A DNA stretch of 64,000 nt from an uncultured Pelagibacteraceae bacterium (GCA_902614655.1 CACMLX010000002.1:94723-158722); one strand, 5' to 3'; positions 31,045 to 41,310 are shown, counted from the first letter of the stretch. The notes: a model not told the origin generated them from the sequence alone. Translations and numbers: made by a program.

Positions 31045-32220
31045 ATGATGATAAGTAAGCGATTTTCAATTTTTACAATTTTATTGGCTCTATTATTAAC
31101 TTTTGGCCACAATTCTTATTCTCAAGGTATTTCTGACGATGAAATCATTCTTGGCATGCATACGGATATAAGTGGACCAGTTTCTTCATTTGGAAAATAT
31201 TCCGTTGAAGGTGTTCAAATGAGAATTGATGAAATTAATAAAGCAGGAGGTATTCATGGAAGAATGCTTAAAATAATTGCAGAAGATCATCAATACCAAG
31301 TTCCTCGCGCAGTCCAGGCAGCTAATAAGCTTTTAAATAAAGATAAGATATTTCTGATGGTTGCAAGTTTAGGTACACCAATGAACAATGCTGTGTTTGA
31401 AGCTCAAGAGAAAAAAGATATACCAAATTTATTCCCGTTATCATCAGCAAGATCAATGACTGACCCTTTACATCGTTTAAAATTTGGAGCTCTTTCAAGT
31501 TATTACGATCAAATCAGAGCTGGAGTAAAGTGGGCAATCAATGAGAGAGGAAAAAATAAAATTTGTGTTCTTTATCAAGATAATGATTTTGGACAAGAAA
31601 CATACGAGGCCACTGTAGACCAACTTAACGAAATGGGTTTAGAGTTGCATGAAAAAGCAACTAATAAGCCAACTGATACAGATTTAACCTCTCAGATTAC
31701 AAAATTAAAAAATGCAGGCTGTGAAGCTGTTGCAATGGGTACAATTGTTAAAGATACAATTCTTGGTTATACAAAAGCTAGGCAGATGAAATGGGACGCA
31801 TTATTTTTTGGACAGGTTGCTAGTTTTCACCCTGTTATAGCATCGCAACCTGATGGTGTTACAGATGGATTTTATACATTTGCTCAATTTGATACTCCAA
31901 GTAAAGCAAACTGCTCACCCGAAATTTGTGATTGGATTGACTCCTATGAATCGACTTTTGGTAATTCGCCAAACATAGGCTCAGCTTATGGTTATATGTA
32001 CATGGATATAACTGCTAAGGCATTAGAAATTGCTGGTCGTGATTTAACTACTGATAGTTTCTTAAATGCATTAGAAAGCATCAATGATTATAAAATACCT
32101 TTTGGCGACACAATACTTTCTTGGTCTTCAGAAAAACATTTAGGTGCAAATGTTGCTTATTTATTTGAAGTTCAAAATGGTGCATTTATGCAAATAGATA
32201 ATAAAGAATATACATATTAA
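31045..32220 (+). CDS. Liv-type ABC transporter substrate-binding protein (copy 1)
   Basis: ISDDEIILGMHTDISGPVSSFGKYSVEGVQMRIDEINKAGGIHGR; signal peptide. Confidence 0.93.
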   Translation: MMISKRFSIFTILLALLLTFGHNSYSQGISDDEIILGMHTDISGPVSSFGKYSVEGVQMRIDEINKAGGIHGRMLKIIAEDHQYQVPRAVQAANKLLNKDKIFLMVASLGTPMNNAVFEAQEKKDIPNLFPLSSARSMTDPLHRLKFGALSSYYDQIRAGVKWAINERGKNKICVLYQDNDFGQETYEATVDQLNEMGLELHEKATNKPTDTDLTSQITKLKNAGCEAVAMGTIVKDTILGYTKARQMKWDALFFGQVASFHPVIASQPDGVTDGFYTFAQFDTPSKANCSPEICDWIDSYESTFGNSPNIGSAYGYMYMDITAKALEIAGRDLTTDSFLNALESINDYKIPFGDTILSWSSEKHLGANVAYLFEVQNGAFMQIDNKEYTY

Positions 32221-32222
32221 GA

Positions 32223-33380
32223 ATGAAAATTATTTATTATTTATTCCTTTCATTATTCCTCACTCACTTATCATTTGCTGATCAAGGGATATCTGAGAGT
32301 GAAATTCTTATTGGGATGCACACTGATTTAAGTGGCCCCGCTTCAATGATCGGAAAACAGAGCGTTGATGGCGCAAACATGAGAATTGATGAATTTAATC
32401 AAGCGGGGGGAGCTCATGGCAGAACAATAAAATTTATTGTTGAGGACCATCAATATACCGTGCCACGAGCGGTGCAAGCGGCAAATAAACTGTTAAGAAA
32501 AGATAAAATTGGATTCATGTTAGGTTCTCTTGGTACACCAATGAACAATGCAGTGATGTCTGATCAATTGGGAATGAATGTACCTAGTTTATTTCCTCTT
32601 ACAGCTGCGCGATCAATGTTTGAACCGTATGATCGTTTGAAGTTTACATCAGGTTCAACGTATTATGATCAGATCAGAACAGGATTAAAATATCTTATTG
32701 AGAACAACAATCGAAAGTCTGTTTGTGTTTTATATGAAGATACAGATTTTGGTCAAGAAATAGTTGACGCTGTTGATGATCAGCTTGCAGCAATGAATAT
32801 GACATTAGTTGAGAGTGCATCAGCAAAGCCCACAGATACTGATTTCACTTCTCAAATTAAAAAACTTTATAATGCGGGATGTGATTTAGTAGCTATGGGA
32901 ACAATTGTTCGAACAACCATACTGCCTTTTATGAAAGCAAAGGAAATAAATTGGACAGATGTTGATTTTGTTGCAACTTCGTCAAGTTATTACACAGTTG
33001 TTGCCGAACAACCAAATGGAGTAATGAATGGATTATACTGTTTAAATTCTGTCGTATTTCCTTATTACGATACGGCCAATGAAATTGAAAAAAAATGGTG
33101 GGATAAATTTAAATCTATTTATGCAACAGACCCAAATACTGGAGCTATCTACGGATATATTTTTGCAGATATAGCTGTTGAAGCTATCAAAAGAGCTGGA
33201 AAAGATTTAACAGTTGATAGCTTTGTTGAAGCAATGGAAACTCTTGAAGATTACGAAGATCCACTTAAACTTGGTTCAGTTACCTTTAATCCAGGTAAAA
33301 GACAAGGAAGCAACATTTCTTATTTCTTTCAAGTTCAAGATGAAAGATTTGAAGTAATTTCTGGGCCAATAAATTACTAA
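32223..33380 (+). CDS. Liv-type ABC transporter substrate-binding protein (copy 2)
   Basis: ISESEILIGMHTDLSGPASMIGKQSVDGANMRIDEFNQAGGAHGR; obvious paralog of preceding gene. Confidence 0.93.
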   Translation: MKIIYYLFLSLFLTHLSFADQGISESEILIGMHTDLSGPASMIGKQSVDGANMRIDEFNQAGGAHGRTIKFIVEDHQYTVPRAVQAANKLLRKDKIGFMLGSLGTPMNNAVMSDQLGMNVPSLFPLTAARSMFEPYDRLKFTSGSTYYDQIRTGLKYLIENNNRKSVCVLYEDTDFGQEIVDAVDDQLAAMNMTLVESASAKPTDTDFTSQIKKLYNAGCDLVAMGTIVRTTILPFMKAKEINWTDVDFVATSSSYYTVVAEQPNGVMNGLYCLNSVVFPYYDTANEIEKKWWDKFKSIYATDPNTGAIYGYIFADIAVEAIKRAGKDLTVDSFVEAMETLEDYEDPLKLGSVTFNPGKRQGSNISYFFQVQDERFEVISGPINY

Positions 33381-33393
33381 TTACGGTAGAAAC

Positions 33394-34002
33394 TTGACAA
33401 ATAGTGCTGTCTTAATCGCAAACGGAAAAGTTTCAAAAACTAATTATGTCAAAAAGATAATAGATAGTAACGATTTTTTTATTAGTATTGACGCTAAATT
33501 AGAGAATTTAAAAGAATTAGGAATTAAACCTAATCTAATTTTAGGTGATCTTGACTCTACAGTAATTAATGACCTTGATAGTAAAATAGAAGTTGTTGAA
33601 TTATCCAATCAAAACAAAACCGATTTAGAAAAATCGTTAGATTATTGCGTAGAGAATAATATTAAAAAAGTTTTGATATTAGGAAGTAGTGGTTTGAGAG
33701 AAGATCATTCAATGGCAAATATTCTAATAGCCAGTACTTACTCAGATATTTTGCATATTGAGCTGATAACAAGTTTTTATCGAATAATCTTCGTTAGAGA
33801 AAATACAAAAATAAATGCTCCTAATGCGCCGGTATCCATTATTTCATTGTCGTCAGATAACAAAATTACGACAAGTGGTTTAAAGTATGATTTGAATAAT
33901 GAAAAATTGAAATCTTTTTCTCATGGCATAAGTAACGAAGTAAATGGAGATAACTTTACAGCGGAAGCTGAAAATACAGTCGTTGTATTTATAGGAATTT
34001 AG
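33394..34002 (+). CDS. Thiamine pyrophosphokinase
   Basis: ISIDAKLENLKELGIKPNLILGDLDS, NQNKTDLEKSLDYC, LGSSGLREDHSMANI. Confidence 0.86.
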   Translation: MTNSAVLIANGKVSKTNYVKKIIDSNDFFISIDAKLENLKELGIKPNLILGDLDSTVINDLDSKIEVVELSNQNKTDLEKSLDYCVENNIKKVLILGSSGLREDHSMANILIASTYSDILHIELITSFYRIIFVRENTKINAPNAPVSIISLSSDNKITTSGLKYDLNNEKLKSFSHGISNEVNGDNFTAEAENTVVVFIGI

Positions 34003-34004
34003 TA

Positions 34005-35135
34005 GTGAAAAAAATTGGTATAATTGGTGGCGGCATATCTGGTCTCACTTTGGGTTGTGTTCTAAAGGGATATGGAAAAGAATGTATAATTTTTGAAAGA
34101 TCAAGCGCACTAAGTGAGTATGGTGCAGGCTTATCATTAACTCCCAACGCATGCAAAATACTAAATGAAATAGATATTTTAGATAGTGTTAGAGAAGAGT
34201 CTTGCTCTCCTTTAGATATTGCTTGGAGAGATGATCAAGGAAATGTAATAAAAAAAATTAATATTAATGAATTTGGAGAAGTAATTACAACAAATAGAAA
34301 AGTCTTAATAAATAAACTTTATGATAAATTTATTAATTTAGGTGGAGAAATAAAATTTAACCATGAATTGTTAGATATAATAAAAGAAAAAGAATTAGTT
34401 TTTAAAAATCAGGAAAGTATAAGCGTTGACTACATTGCGGGTTGTGATGGGATTAAATCTTTAATTAGAACGAACAAAATCAAAAAGGATAAAATCACTT
34501 TTTCAGGCTATACCGCGTGGAGAGGCATTGGTTCGTCCGATAGCAAAAGGATAAATATATACCTAGGTAAAAATAGCCATATCGTCTGTTACCCCGTTAA
34601 TGAAAAACTCGAAACAAGCTTTATTGCAATAAAAAAAAGCAAAATAAAAAATAATGAAAGTTGGAGAGAAGAGGGAAGTCATGAGGATTTATTAGAGGAT
34701 TTCTCATCCTATGGAAGTTTCATTAAATCATTATTTCAATCTTCAAAAAAAGTTTATAAATGGGGTTTATTTGATCGAAAATCACTTAATTCTTTTTCCA
34801 GTGGTAACATAACTTTATTGGGAGACTCGGCGCACCCGATGATGCCGTTTTTGGGTCAAGGCGGCGCTATGGCACTGGAAGATGCATTCATATTCGGAAA
34901 TTTAGTAAACAAATCTGATGATTTTAATTTTATAAGAAATAATTATGAGAAATTGAGGGTGGGTAGGACTAATGCAATTAAAAGATCTTCAAGATATCAG
35001 GGATATATTAATCATTTAGAAAACCCAATTTTGAAATCACTAAGAAATTTTATGCTAAAAAATACAGATATTGCTATGCGAAGAACTAAGAACATTTATA
35101 ATTACGAACCATTGAGAATTATTAATAATATATAA
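34005..35135 (+). CDS. FAD-dependent monooxygenase
   Basis: IGIIGGGISGLTLGCVLKGYGKECIIFERSS, AGCDGIKSLIR, LLGDSAHPMMPFLGQGGAMALEDA. Confidence 0.93.
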   Translation: MKKIGIIGGGISGLTLGCVLKGYGKECIIFERSSALSEYGAGLSLTPNACKILNEIDILDSVREESCSPLDIAWRDDQGNVIKKININEFGEVITTNRKVLINKLYDKFINLGGEIKFNHELLDIIKEKELVFKNQESISVDYIAGCDGIKSLIRTNKIKKDKITFSGYTAWRGIGSSDSKRINIYLGKNSHIVCYPVNEKLETSFIAIKKSKIKNNESWREEGSHEDLLEDFSSYGSFIKSLFQSSKKVYKWGLFDRKSLNSFSSGNITLLGDSAHPMMPFLGQGGAMALEDAFIFGNLVNKSDDFNFIRNNYEKLRVGRTNAIKRSSRYQGYINHLENPILKSLRNFMLKNTDIAMRRTKNIYNYEPLRIINNI

Positions 35136-35136
35136 G

Positions 35137-35943
35137 ATGACTACATTACCAGAAATAAAGGCGTGTAAAGTAAATATAGAAAACGAATGGTTAACGATTT
35201 CATTCAATCAACCAGAAAAAAGAAATGCACTAACTAGCGAATTAACTACTGATATTAAAAATACTTTTGATGCAGCTCGCGATGATTTGGGCGTGAGAGG
35301 CGTTACCATGAGAGGAGAAGGGGGAATATTTTGTGCGGGTGGAGATTTAAAAATGTTTAAAACTGGTTTTCAAGGTGGAGAACAGGGCATGAAAGACGTT
35401 GAAGAGGCCAGTGCTTTAACAGGTGCGTTTTTTGATATGATAAACTCTTATCCTAAGCCAGTTGTTATGCTAGCTGAAGGCGCTGCGATGGCTGGCGGTC
35501 TTGGAATGCTTTGTGCTGGAGATATTGTGGTAGTGACTGAAGATTGTAAATTTGCTTTAACAGAAACTACTTTAGGAATACCTCCTGCACAAATTGCTCC
35601 CTTTGTCGCACAAAGAATAGGTTTAGCTAAAGCAAGACGTATAATGCTTACAGCAGCACGATTCACTGGAAAAGAAGCGTTCGAAATGGGATTAGCAGAT
35701 TTTATAGCAAAAGACGCTAATGATTTAAAAAACATTGAGTCTCATATAATCAAAGGAGTTATGAATTGTGCTCCTGGAGCAAATGCAATTACAAAAGAAA
35801 TTGTCTTAGCAACAAGACATCTAGAGAGAAGTGAAATGATCGATTTTGCGGCAAAAGGTTTTGCTGAACGTATGTTAAGTGATGAAGGCAGAGAAGGCAT
35901 TGCATCGTTTATTGAGAAACGTAAACCGAAATGGTCAAAATGA
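35137..35943 (+). CDS. Enoyl-CoA hydratase/isomerase
   Basis: FNQPEKRNALTSEL, GIFCAGGDLKMF, AMAGGLGMLCAGDIVV. Confidence 0.93.
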   Translation: MTTLPEIKACKVNIENEWLTISFNQPEKRNALTSELTTDIKNTFDAARDDLGVRGVTMRGEGGIFCAGGDLKMFKTGFQGGEQGMKDVEEASALTGAFFDMINSYPKPVVMLAEGAAMAGGLGMLCAGDIVVVTEDCKFALTETTLGIPPAQIAPFVAQRIGLAKARRIMLTAARFTGKEAFEMGLADFIAKDANDLKNIESHIIKGVMNCAPGANAITKEIVLATRHLERSEMIDFAAKGFAERMLSDEGREGIASFIEKRKPKWSK

Positions 35944-36767
35944 CAGATCACAACTTAGAATTACAACAAGCTTATGATTTTTGTGATGAAAGCAATGCAG
36001 TATACAAACTATTATCATCTTTAAGTGATAGCGATTATGAGAAGAAAACTCAGTTTAAAGGCTGGAACTTTAACAACGTTATCGGCCACCTTCATGTATG
36101 GAATTATGCTGCAGATTTATCTCTTCAAGATGGAGATGATTGGAAAAACTTTGCCAACAGTGCCCTTGAAATGCTTGGTAAAGGTTCAACGATGAACCAA
36201 TTTGAGGAAACTATTACTAAGGGAATCAAAGGAAGAGAATTATTAGATACTTGGAAATCATATTACGAGAAAATGACTGAACGATTTGCTGCAGCTGACC
36301 CAAAAAAGAGAGTTAAATGGATGGGCCCAGATATGAGCGCAAGATCTTCAATTAGCGCAAGACATATGGAAACATGGGCTCATGCCCAAGAGTTATATGA
36401 TACGCTTGGCGTTGATAGAATTAACGAGGATCGTATTAAAAATATAGTTATTATCGGAAATAACACATTTAAATATTGTTTTACAATAAATAAGAGAGAA
36501 CTTCCTGAAGAAACTCCAAGACTAGAATTAACTGCACCATCTGGTGAGGTTTGGGAGTTTAATAATCCTTCTAATGAAAATAAAATATCAGGAAAGGCTG
36601 AAGAATTTTGTCAAGTTGTTACACAAGTAAGAAATATTGAAGATGTTAACTTAAATGTATCAGGCGATATAGCAAACGATTGGATGTCAATTGCTCAATG
36701 TTTTGCTGGCGGTGCAGAAACACCACCTCAGCCCGGTACAAGAAAAAAGGTTACTAAGCAGTCTTAA
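35940..36767 (+). CDS. TIGR03084 family (DinB/maleylpyruvate isomerase-like) protein
   Basis: FKGWNFNNVIGHLHVWNYAADLSL, MGPDMSARSSISARHMETWAHAQELYD; preferred start MTDHN at 35940. Confidence 0.85.
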   Translation: MTDHNLELQQAYDFCDESNAVYKLLSSLSDSDYEKKTQFKGWNFNNVIGHLHVWNYAADLSLQDGDDWKNFANSALEMLGKGSTMNQFEETITKGIKGRELLDTWKSYYEKMTERFAAADPKKRVKWMGPDMSARSSISARHMETWAHAQELYDTLGVDRINEDRIKNIVIIGNNTFKYCFTINKRELPEETPRLELTAPSGEVWEFNNPSNENKISGKAEEFCQVVTQVRNIEDVNLNVSGDIANDWMSIAQCFAGGAETPPQPGTRKKVTKQS

Positions 36768-37734
36768 GTTTACTAAGCCTGTTATTAATAATTTCTTCAG
36801 CCTCACTGATTACTCTATCAATTAATTCTTTGCATGTCGGTATATCGTGAATAAGTCCAGCGACCATTCCACAACTCCAAGCTCCTGCGTCCATGGTACC
36901 TTCTTGCATAATTTTTGGGTAAACACCTGCAACTTCACCGAATATATCTTGAATCTGAATATCAGCTCCAAGCGATTTTTCTTTTTCAAGTATTCGAGTA
37001 ACTGCATCATTTTTTAGTACTCTTTCAGTATTTCTCAGGGGTCTCATGATCAGTTCGGTATCAAGTTCACTCGCATTGACTAGAGCTTCTTTTACATTTT
37101 GATGAACGGGAGCTTCCTTTGTAGCAATAAAGCGAGTTCCCATATTTACACCCTCCGCTCCCATTGCAAGAGCAGCTACGAGTTGTTGGCCATTCCCCAT
37201 ACCACCAGATGCAATAAATGGAATTTTTAATTCTTCAAAAGCACGAGGTAAAAGTATCATATTTGGAATATCATCTTCACCTGGGTGACCACCGCATTCA
37301 AAACCATCAACACTTGCAGCATCACATCCAATTTTTTCTGCTTTTAGAGCATGTCTAACAGACGTACACTTATGTATTACTTTTATTCCAGCATCTTTAA
37401 GAAGTGGCATAAATTTTTCAGGACTTCTTCCTGCCGTTTCTACAATTTTCACTCCACCTTTTACAATTGACTCTATATAGCCAGGATAATCTGGGTTTGC
37501 AAAGCCTGGAAGGAAAGTCAAATTAACACCAATTGGTTTGTCAGTCATATCTTTGCAACGAGCTATTTCGTTTGCAAGATCTTTTGGACTGGCTTGAGTA
37601 AGACCGGTTATTATTCCTAAGCCTCCTGCATTAGAAACAGCGGCAGCCATTTCAGCAAAGCCAACGTAATGCATCCCGCCTTGTACAATAGGATGTTCTA
37701 TATCAAACATTTCAGTAATTTTTGTTTTAATCAT
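36754..37734 (-). CDS. Nitronate monooxygenase / 2-nitropropane dioxygenase family
   Basis: HPIVQGGMHYVGFAEMAAAVSNAGGLGIITG, DGFECGGHPGEDD, ASGGMGNGQQLVAALAMGAEGVNMGTRF. Confidence 0.93.
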   Translation of the reverse strand: MIKTKITEMFDIEHPIVQGGMHYVGFAEMAAAVSNAGGLGIITGLTQASPKDLANEIARCKDMTDKPIGVNLTFLPGFANPDYPGYIESIVKGGVKIVETAGRSPEKFMPLLKDAGIKVIHKCTSVRHALKAEKIGCDAASVDGFECGGHPGEDDIPNMILLPRAFEELKIPFIASGGMGNGQQLVAALAMGAEGVNMGTRFIATKEAPVHQNVKEALVNASELDTELIMRPLRNTERVLKNDAVTRILEKEKSLGADIQIQDIFGEVAGVYPKIMQEGTMDAGAWSCGMVAGLIHDIPTCKELIDRVISEAEEIINNRLSKLKTA

Positions 37735-37829
37735 TGTTTTTCCCAGATTTATAAATAATTTGAGTATTAGACTTTATAGAGCTTTTTAAATCAAGCAGAT
37801 TTTTCAGCTATTTATTTGAAAGGATTATT

Positions 37830-38045
37830 ATGATTAATCAACTTAAGTGGGCTAGCACTTTTTTTATCTTGGTTGGTATTTTACTGACTAATTTAAATAT
37901 TTATCCCTTAAATATTTTTGTTCATGGAACAGGTGCGATTGGATGGACAATGGTAGGGTATATGATGGCAGATCGTGCAATATTAACAAATTTTGGACTT
38001 CAAATTCCCTTGTTTATAATTGGTAATATATATCTTTTGGTATAA
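37830..38045 (+). CDS. Small membrane protein
   Basis: 71 aa, two to three hydrophobic segments. Confidence 0.6.
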   Translation: MINQLKWASTFFILVGILLTNLNIYPLNIFVHGTGAIGWTMVGYMMADRAILTNFGLQIPLFIIGNIYLLV

Positions 38046-38054
38046 GTAATTTGT

Positions 38055-38438
38055 ATGTCTGAAAAAGAGAGGGTGACTAACATATTCGGTGATGAAATTG
38101 AAGCTTGTTGCTATGATCCGATGACTGGGTATTTTAGAGATGGTTTCTGCAATACAGACGAACACGATTATGGCAGTCATGTAGTTTGCGCAGTAATGAC
38201 TGATGATTTTTTAGAATTTAGTAAATCTAAAGGAAATGATCTCTCAACGCCAAGGCCTGAATTCAATTTTCCTGGATTAAAAGAAGGCGATCGCTGGTGT
38301 CTTTGTGCTTTGAGATGGAAAGAGGCATATGACGCAGGCGTAGCGCCAAAAGTACACCTTGAAAGTTGTCATTTAAATTCTTTAAACTTTGTGACAAAAG
38401 AGCAATTAGAAGAGCACGCGGTAAATAGATTAAATTAA
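38055..38438 (+). CDS. DUF2237 family protein
   Basis: NIFGDEIEACCYDPMTGYFRDGFCNTDEHDYGSHVVCAVMTDDFLEFSKSKGNDLSTP. Confidence 0.92.
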   Translation: MSEKERVTNIFGDEIEACCYDPMTGYFRDGFCNTDEHDYGSHVVCAVMTDDFLEFSKSKGNDLSTPRPEFNFPGLKEGDRWCLCALRWKEAYDAGVAPKVHLESCHLNSLNFVTKEQLEEHAVNRLN

Positions 38439-38443
38439 TAATA

Positions 38444-39514
38444 ATGAAATTTTTTACCTCAATAATATTCCTTTTTCTAACTTTTAATTTAAACGCATCA
38501 GAATATAAATTAGAAAAAGTAATCTCTGGCCTTAATAAGCCATGGGGTATGAGTTTTATTAACGATAAAGAATTATTTCTTACGCAAAAATCAGGTGAAA
38601 TTTTAAAAATTAATTTATCAACAAAAGAAGTAAAAAATTATCCTCATAATTTAAAAGTTGTTCAACCGCATTGGCAAGCTGGAATGCTAGATATTATTTA
38701 CGAGGATGGTGAGATTTTTGTTAGTTATACAGAAGACAGAGGAGATGATAAAACCAGCACGTCAATAGCTCGAGGTTTTATTGAAAATGACAGTTTTAGT
38801 AAAATTGAAAATATTTTCCAATCAGGTTCTTCATGGAACAACATTCATTGGGGATCAAGGCTAATGTTTAAAGATAACTTATTGTACGCAAGTATAGGTG
38901 AGCGCGGGTACGGAAGTGTTGCTCAGGATCCAACAAGTTACTTTGGAAAAATGATACGAATTAATAAAGATGGAACCGCACCAATGGATAATCCATATTC
39001 AATGAAGGAAGACTGGTTGCCCGAGATCTATCAGATAGGACTTAGAAATCCTCAAGGCATAATGTTTTATCCAAATGATAGTGAAATATATATAACAAAT
39101 CACGGTCCGAAAGGAGGTGATTTTTTTGGAAAAGTAGAGGCAGGTACTAATTATGGTTGGGCCGATGTAGCTTGGGGAGGAATTGATTATGACGGTTCAA
39201 TTATTGGTGACGGAAGTGCATGGAAAGAGGGACTTTTAAAACCAATTTATACGTGGATTCCATCAATTGCGGTTAGCGACATGACGTTTTATGGAGGAGA
39301 CCTGTTTCCCGAATTAAAAAACAAAATTTTGGTGACCAGTTTAAAAGCTCAAAGATTAATTTCACTCGAATTTGACGGTAAAAAAGCAAGAAATGAAACT
39401 ACATTGTTTGAAAAAGTTGGTCGAGTTCGCGACGTAGAAACAAATAGTGCTGGCGAAATCTATGTTATCATTGATAACGAAGACAGTGGAATTTGGAAGC
39501 TAGTAAATAAATAA
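38444..39514 (+). CDS. PQQ-dependent sugar dehydrogenase (glucose/sorbosone dehydrogenase family)
   Basis: GLNKPWGMSFIND, GSSWNNIHWGSRLMFKDNLLYASIGERG, GLRNPQGIMFYP, NHGPKGGDFFGKVEAGTNYGW. Confidence 0.92.
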   Translation: MKFFTSIIFLFLTFNLNASEYKLEKVISGLNKPWGMSFINDKELFLTQKSGEILKINLSTKEVKNYPHNLKVVQPHWQAGMLDIIYEDGEIFVSYTEDRGDDKTSTSIARGFIENDSFSKIENIFQSGSSWNNIHWGSRLMFKDNLLYASIGERGYGSVAQDPTSYFGKMIRINKDGTAPMDNPYSMKEDWLPEIYQIGLRNPQGIMFYPNDSEIYITNHGPKGGDFFGKVEAGTNYGWADVAWGGIDYDGSIIGDGSAWKEGLLKPIYTWIPSIAVSDMTFYGGDLFPELKNKILVTSLKAQRLISLEFDGKKARNETTLFEKVGRVRDVETNSAGEIYVIIDNEDSGIWKLVNK

Positions 39515-40050
39515 TGTTTTATTTTTACTTAATGATAAAAATAATAACCTATTACTCACTTCCTTTTTATTTATTTCGTCAAAGAAAATCTCATAATAAA
39601 CTATTAAGCCTCCAATCATTTTTTCTTTTATTATGGCTTCTTTATCTAGCATATTTGTCTTATTTGCCTTTCATAGACTACTACTACACAAACGAACTTA
39701 ATGTTCAGTTTATTGTACCAAGTTATGTGGTTTACATTTTAATGGCCATGTTTGCTCCGGTGCCTGCGTTATTTTATTTTTATTTTATACCATTAGTCTC
39801 AAAATTTAGAATTTTAAGCATCGGTACTAGTTTTTTATATTTATTAATTAGCTCGATTATAATTTTTGGAATTGAGGCATTTAACTATCAAAAAAGGATC
39901 CCATTAGAGAAGATATGCTATGATTTTCACAGCGACTCAGAAGAAAAACTTTCGTGCTGTCTTAAGGCAGGCTATATTTGGCAGGAGGGGTTTAGTTATT
40001 TTGAAGATGTACCTCAGGGCTGTAAAAAATATATGAATTGGAATGAATAA
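39514..40050 (+). CDS. Membrane protein of unknown function
   Basis: Several TM helices plus Cys-containing C-terminus; overlaps neighbours. Confidence 0.55.
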   Translation: MFYFYLMIKIITYYSLPFYLFRQRKSHNKLLSLQSFFLLLWLLYLAYLSYLPFIDYYYTNELNVQFIVPSYVVYILMAMFAPVPALFYFYFIPLVSKFRILSIGTSFLYLLISSIIIFGIEAFNYQKRIPLEKICYDFHSDSEEKLSCCLKAGYIWQEGFSYFEDVPQGCKKYMNWNE

Positions 40051-40444
40051 TATGAGTAATATTAATTTACTTTTAGGAAGAATTATAATTGGAATTTATT
40101 TTTTAGTTTTTGGAGCCATATTCAAATTATTTAATTATGAATTTACTCTGAATTACATGTTTGATCATCAGGTGCCGTATACAGAAATATCTTTAATTAT
40201 CACAATTATTTTACAAGGCATATGTTCAGTTTCAATCTTAGCCGGCTATTATTCGAAATTATCTGCCTTTATATTAGCGCTACTCACAATACTAATAAAT
40301 TACTATATGCACGATTTTTGGAATATGAGTGAAGGTTTGGAGCAAAGACATGAACTTCAAAATTTTGTTAAAAACACTGGAATAATCGCTGGCTTATTAA
40401 TTTTATCTGCTGTTCATCCAGGCAAATATAAATTAGGACATTAA
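40043..40444 (+). CDS. DoxX-like membrane protein
   Basis: LLLGRIIIGIYFLVFGAIFKLFNYEF, SILAGYYSKLSAFILALLTI; four TM helices. Confidence 0.65.
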   Translation: MNNMSNINLLLGRIIIGIYFLVFGAIFKLFNYEFTLNYMFDHQVPYTEISLIITIILQGICSVSILAGYYSKLSAFILALLTILINYYMHDFWNMSEGLEQRHELQNFVKNTGIIAGLLILSAVHPGKYKLGH

Positions 40445-41221
40445 ATGTACAAATATTTCTTACAAGGACTTAGAGTAGGAGTCATTTCTAATTTATTTCT
40501 ACTTTGGGCCTCTTTAACAATAACAAACATTAGCGATGACTTATTCCTTGTTGTTCCAGCAATAATTTTAATTTCAGTTTCTGCATTTAGATGTTTGTTT
40601 CCTGTGAATTATGCCTCTAAAGCAGTAATCATTGACTCAGTTCTTTCTTCAGTATTTGTGACACGATTTTTAGTAACCATCGTTGAGGTGACATATATAT
40701 ATATGTTTAGTTATGTGCTTAGAATTATTAATTCTGATCAATATATGTTTGTTGATTTAATTTCTTGGTTAATGGTTATCCAAGTAATTATTTCACAGTT
40801 TTTCTGTTGGGGCGCAATACTTTTGAAATACGAACGTTTTTACTTTTATGAAGAGTTTGGATGGTTTGTAATATTTTTCATTAATACGATTTTAAGTATA
40901 GTTATGCTTAGCTTAGATCTATCAAATGCTCACTATTCACTAATTATCATTAGCATGGTTTTTGGATCTTTATATCTACCTTGGCAAGTACTGCATTTAA
41001 AATCTATTACAAATAGAATTAATACCAATCCTGAAATTAAGGCTCAAGAATTTAAAATGAATCTATCTAAAGTTAAGTTTGAATTTAAAAGCTCAATCTA
41101 TGATCGAAAAGTATCTTTTGATATTAACGATTGGGGCCGAGTAGTTGGGATGATGTGGATGTACGGATATTGGATATTATTTATTCCAGTATGGATGTTC
41201 TATATTATTTTAATTATTTAA
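40445..41221 (+). CDS. Membrane protein of unknown function
   Basis: 258 aa, about seven hydrophobic segments. Confidence 0.6.
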   Translation: MYKYFLQGLRVGVISNLFLLWASLTITNISDDLFLVVPAIILISVSAFRCLFPVNYASKAVIIDSVLSSVFVTRFLVTIVEVTYIYMFSYVLRIINSDQYMFVDLISWLMVIQVIISQFFCWGAILLKYERFYFYEEFGWFVIFFINTILSIVMLSLDLSNAHYSLIIISMVFGSLYLPWQVLHLKSITNRINTNPEIKAQEFKMNLSKVKFEFKSSIYDRKVSFDINDWGRVVGMMWMYGYWILFIPVWMFYIILII

Positions 41222-41248
41222 TTATTTACCCATATACGCCTGAGTCAC
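41222..41248 (-). pseudogene. Possible remnant of a LivG/LivF-type ATPase C-terminus (V-T-Q-A-Y-M-G-K-stop)
   Basis: Minus-strand GTG ACT CAG GCG TAT ATG GGT AAA TAA; compare genuine LivG C-terminus DVKQAYMGE* at 42803; an in-frame stop lies just upstream. Confidence 0.35.
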
Positions 41249-41310
41249 GCGTTACTGTACGACGTCGAAAGTAGGCATAGCTACAAAATTATCTATACTT
41301 TCATTCATAG

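Noticed and set aside
40690-40706. Short TATATATATATAT runs (also near 23970)
   Set aside because: Simple AT dinucleotide runs expected in this base composition; no further structure
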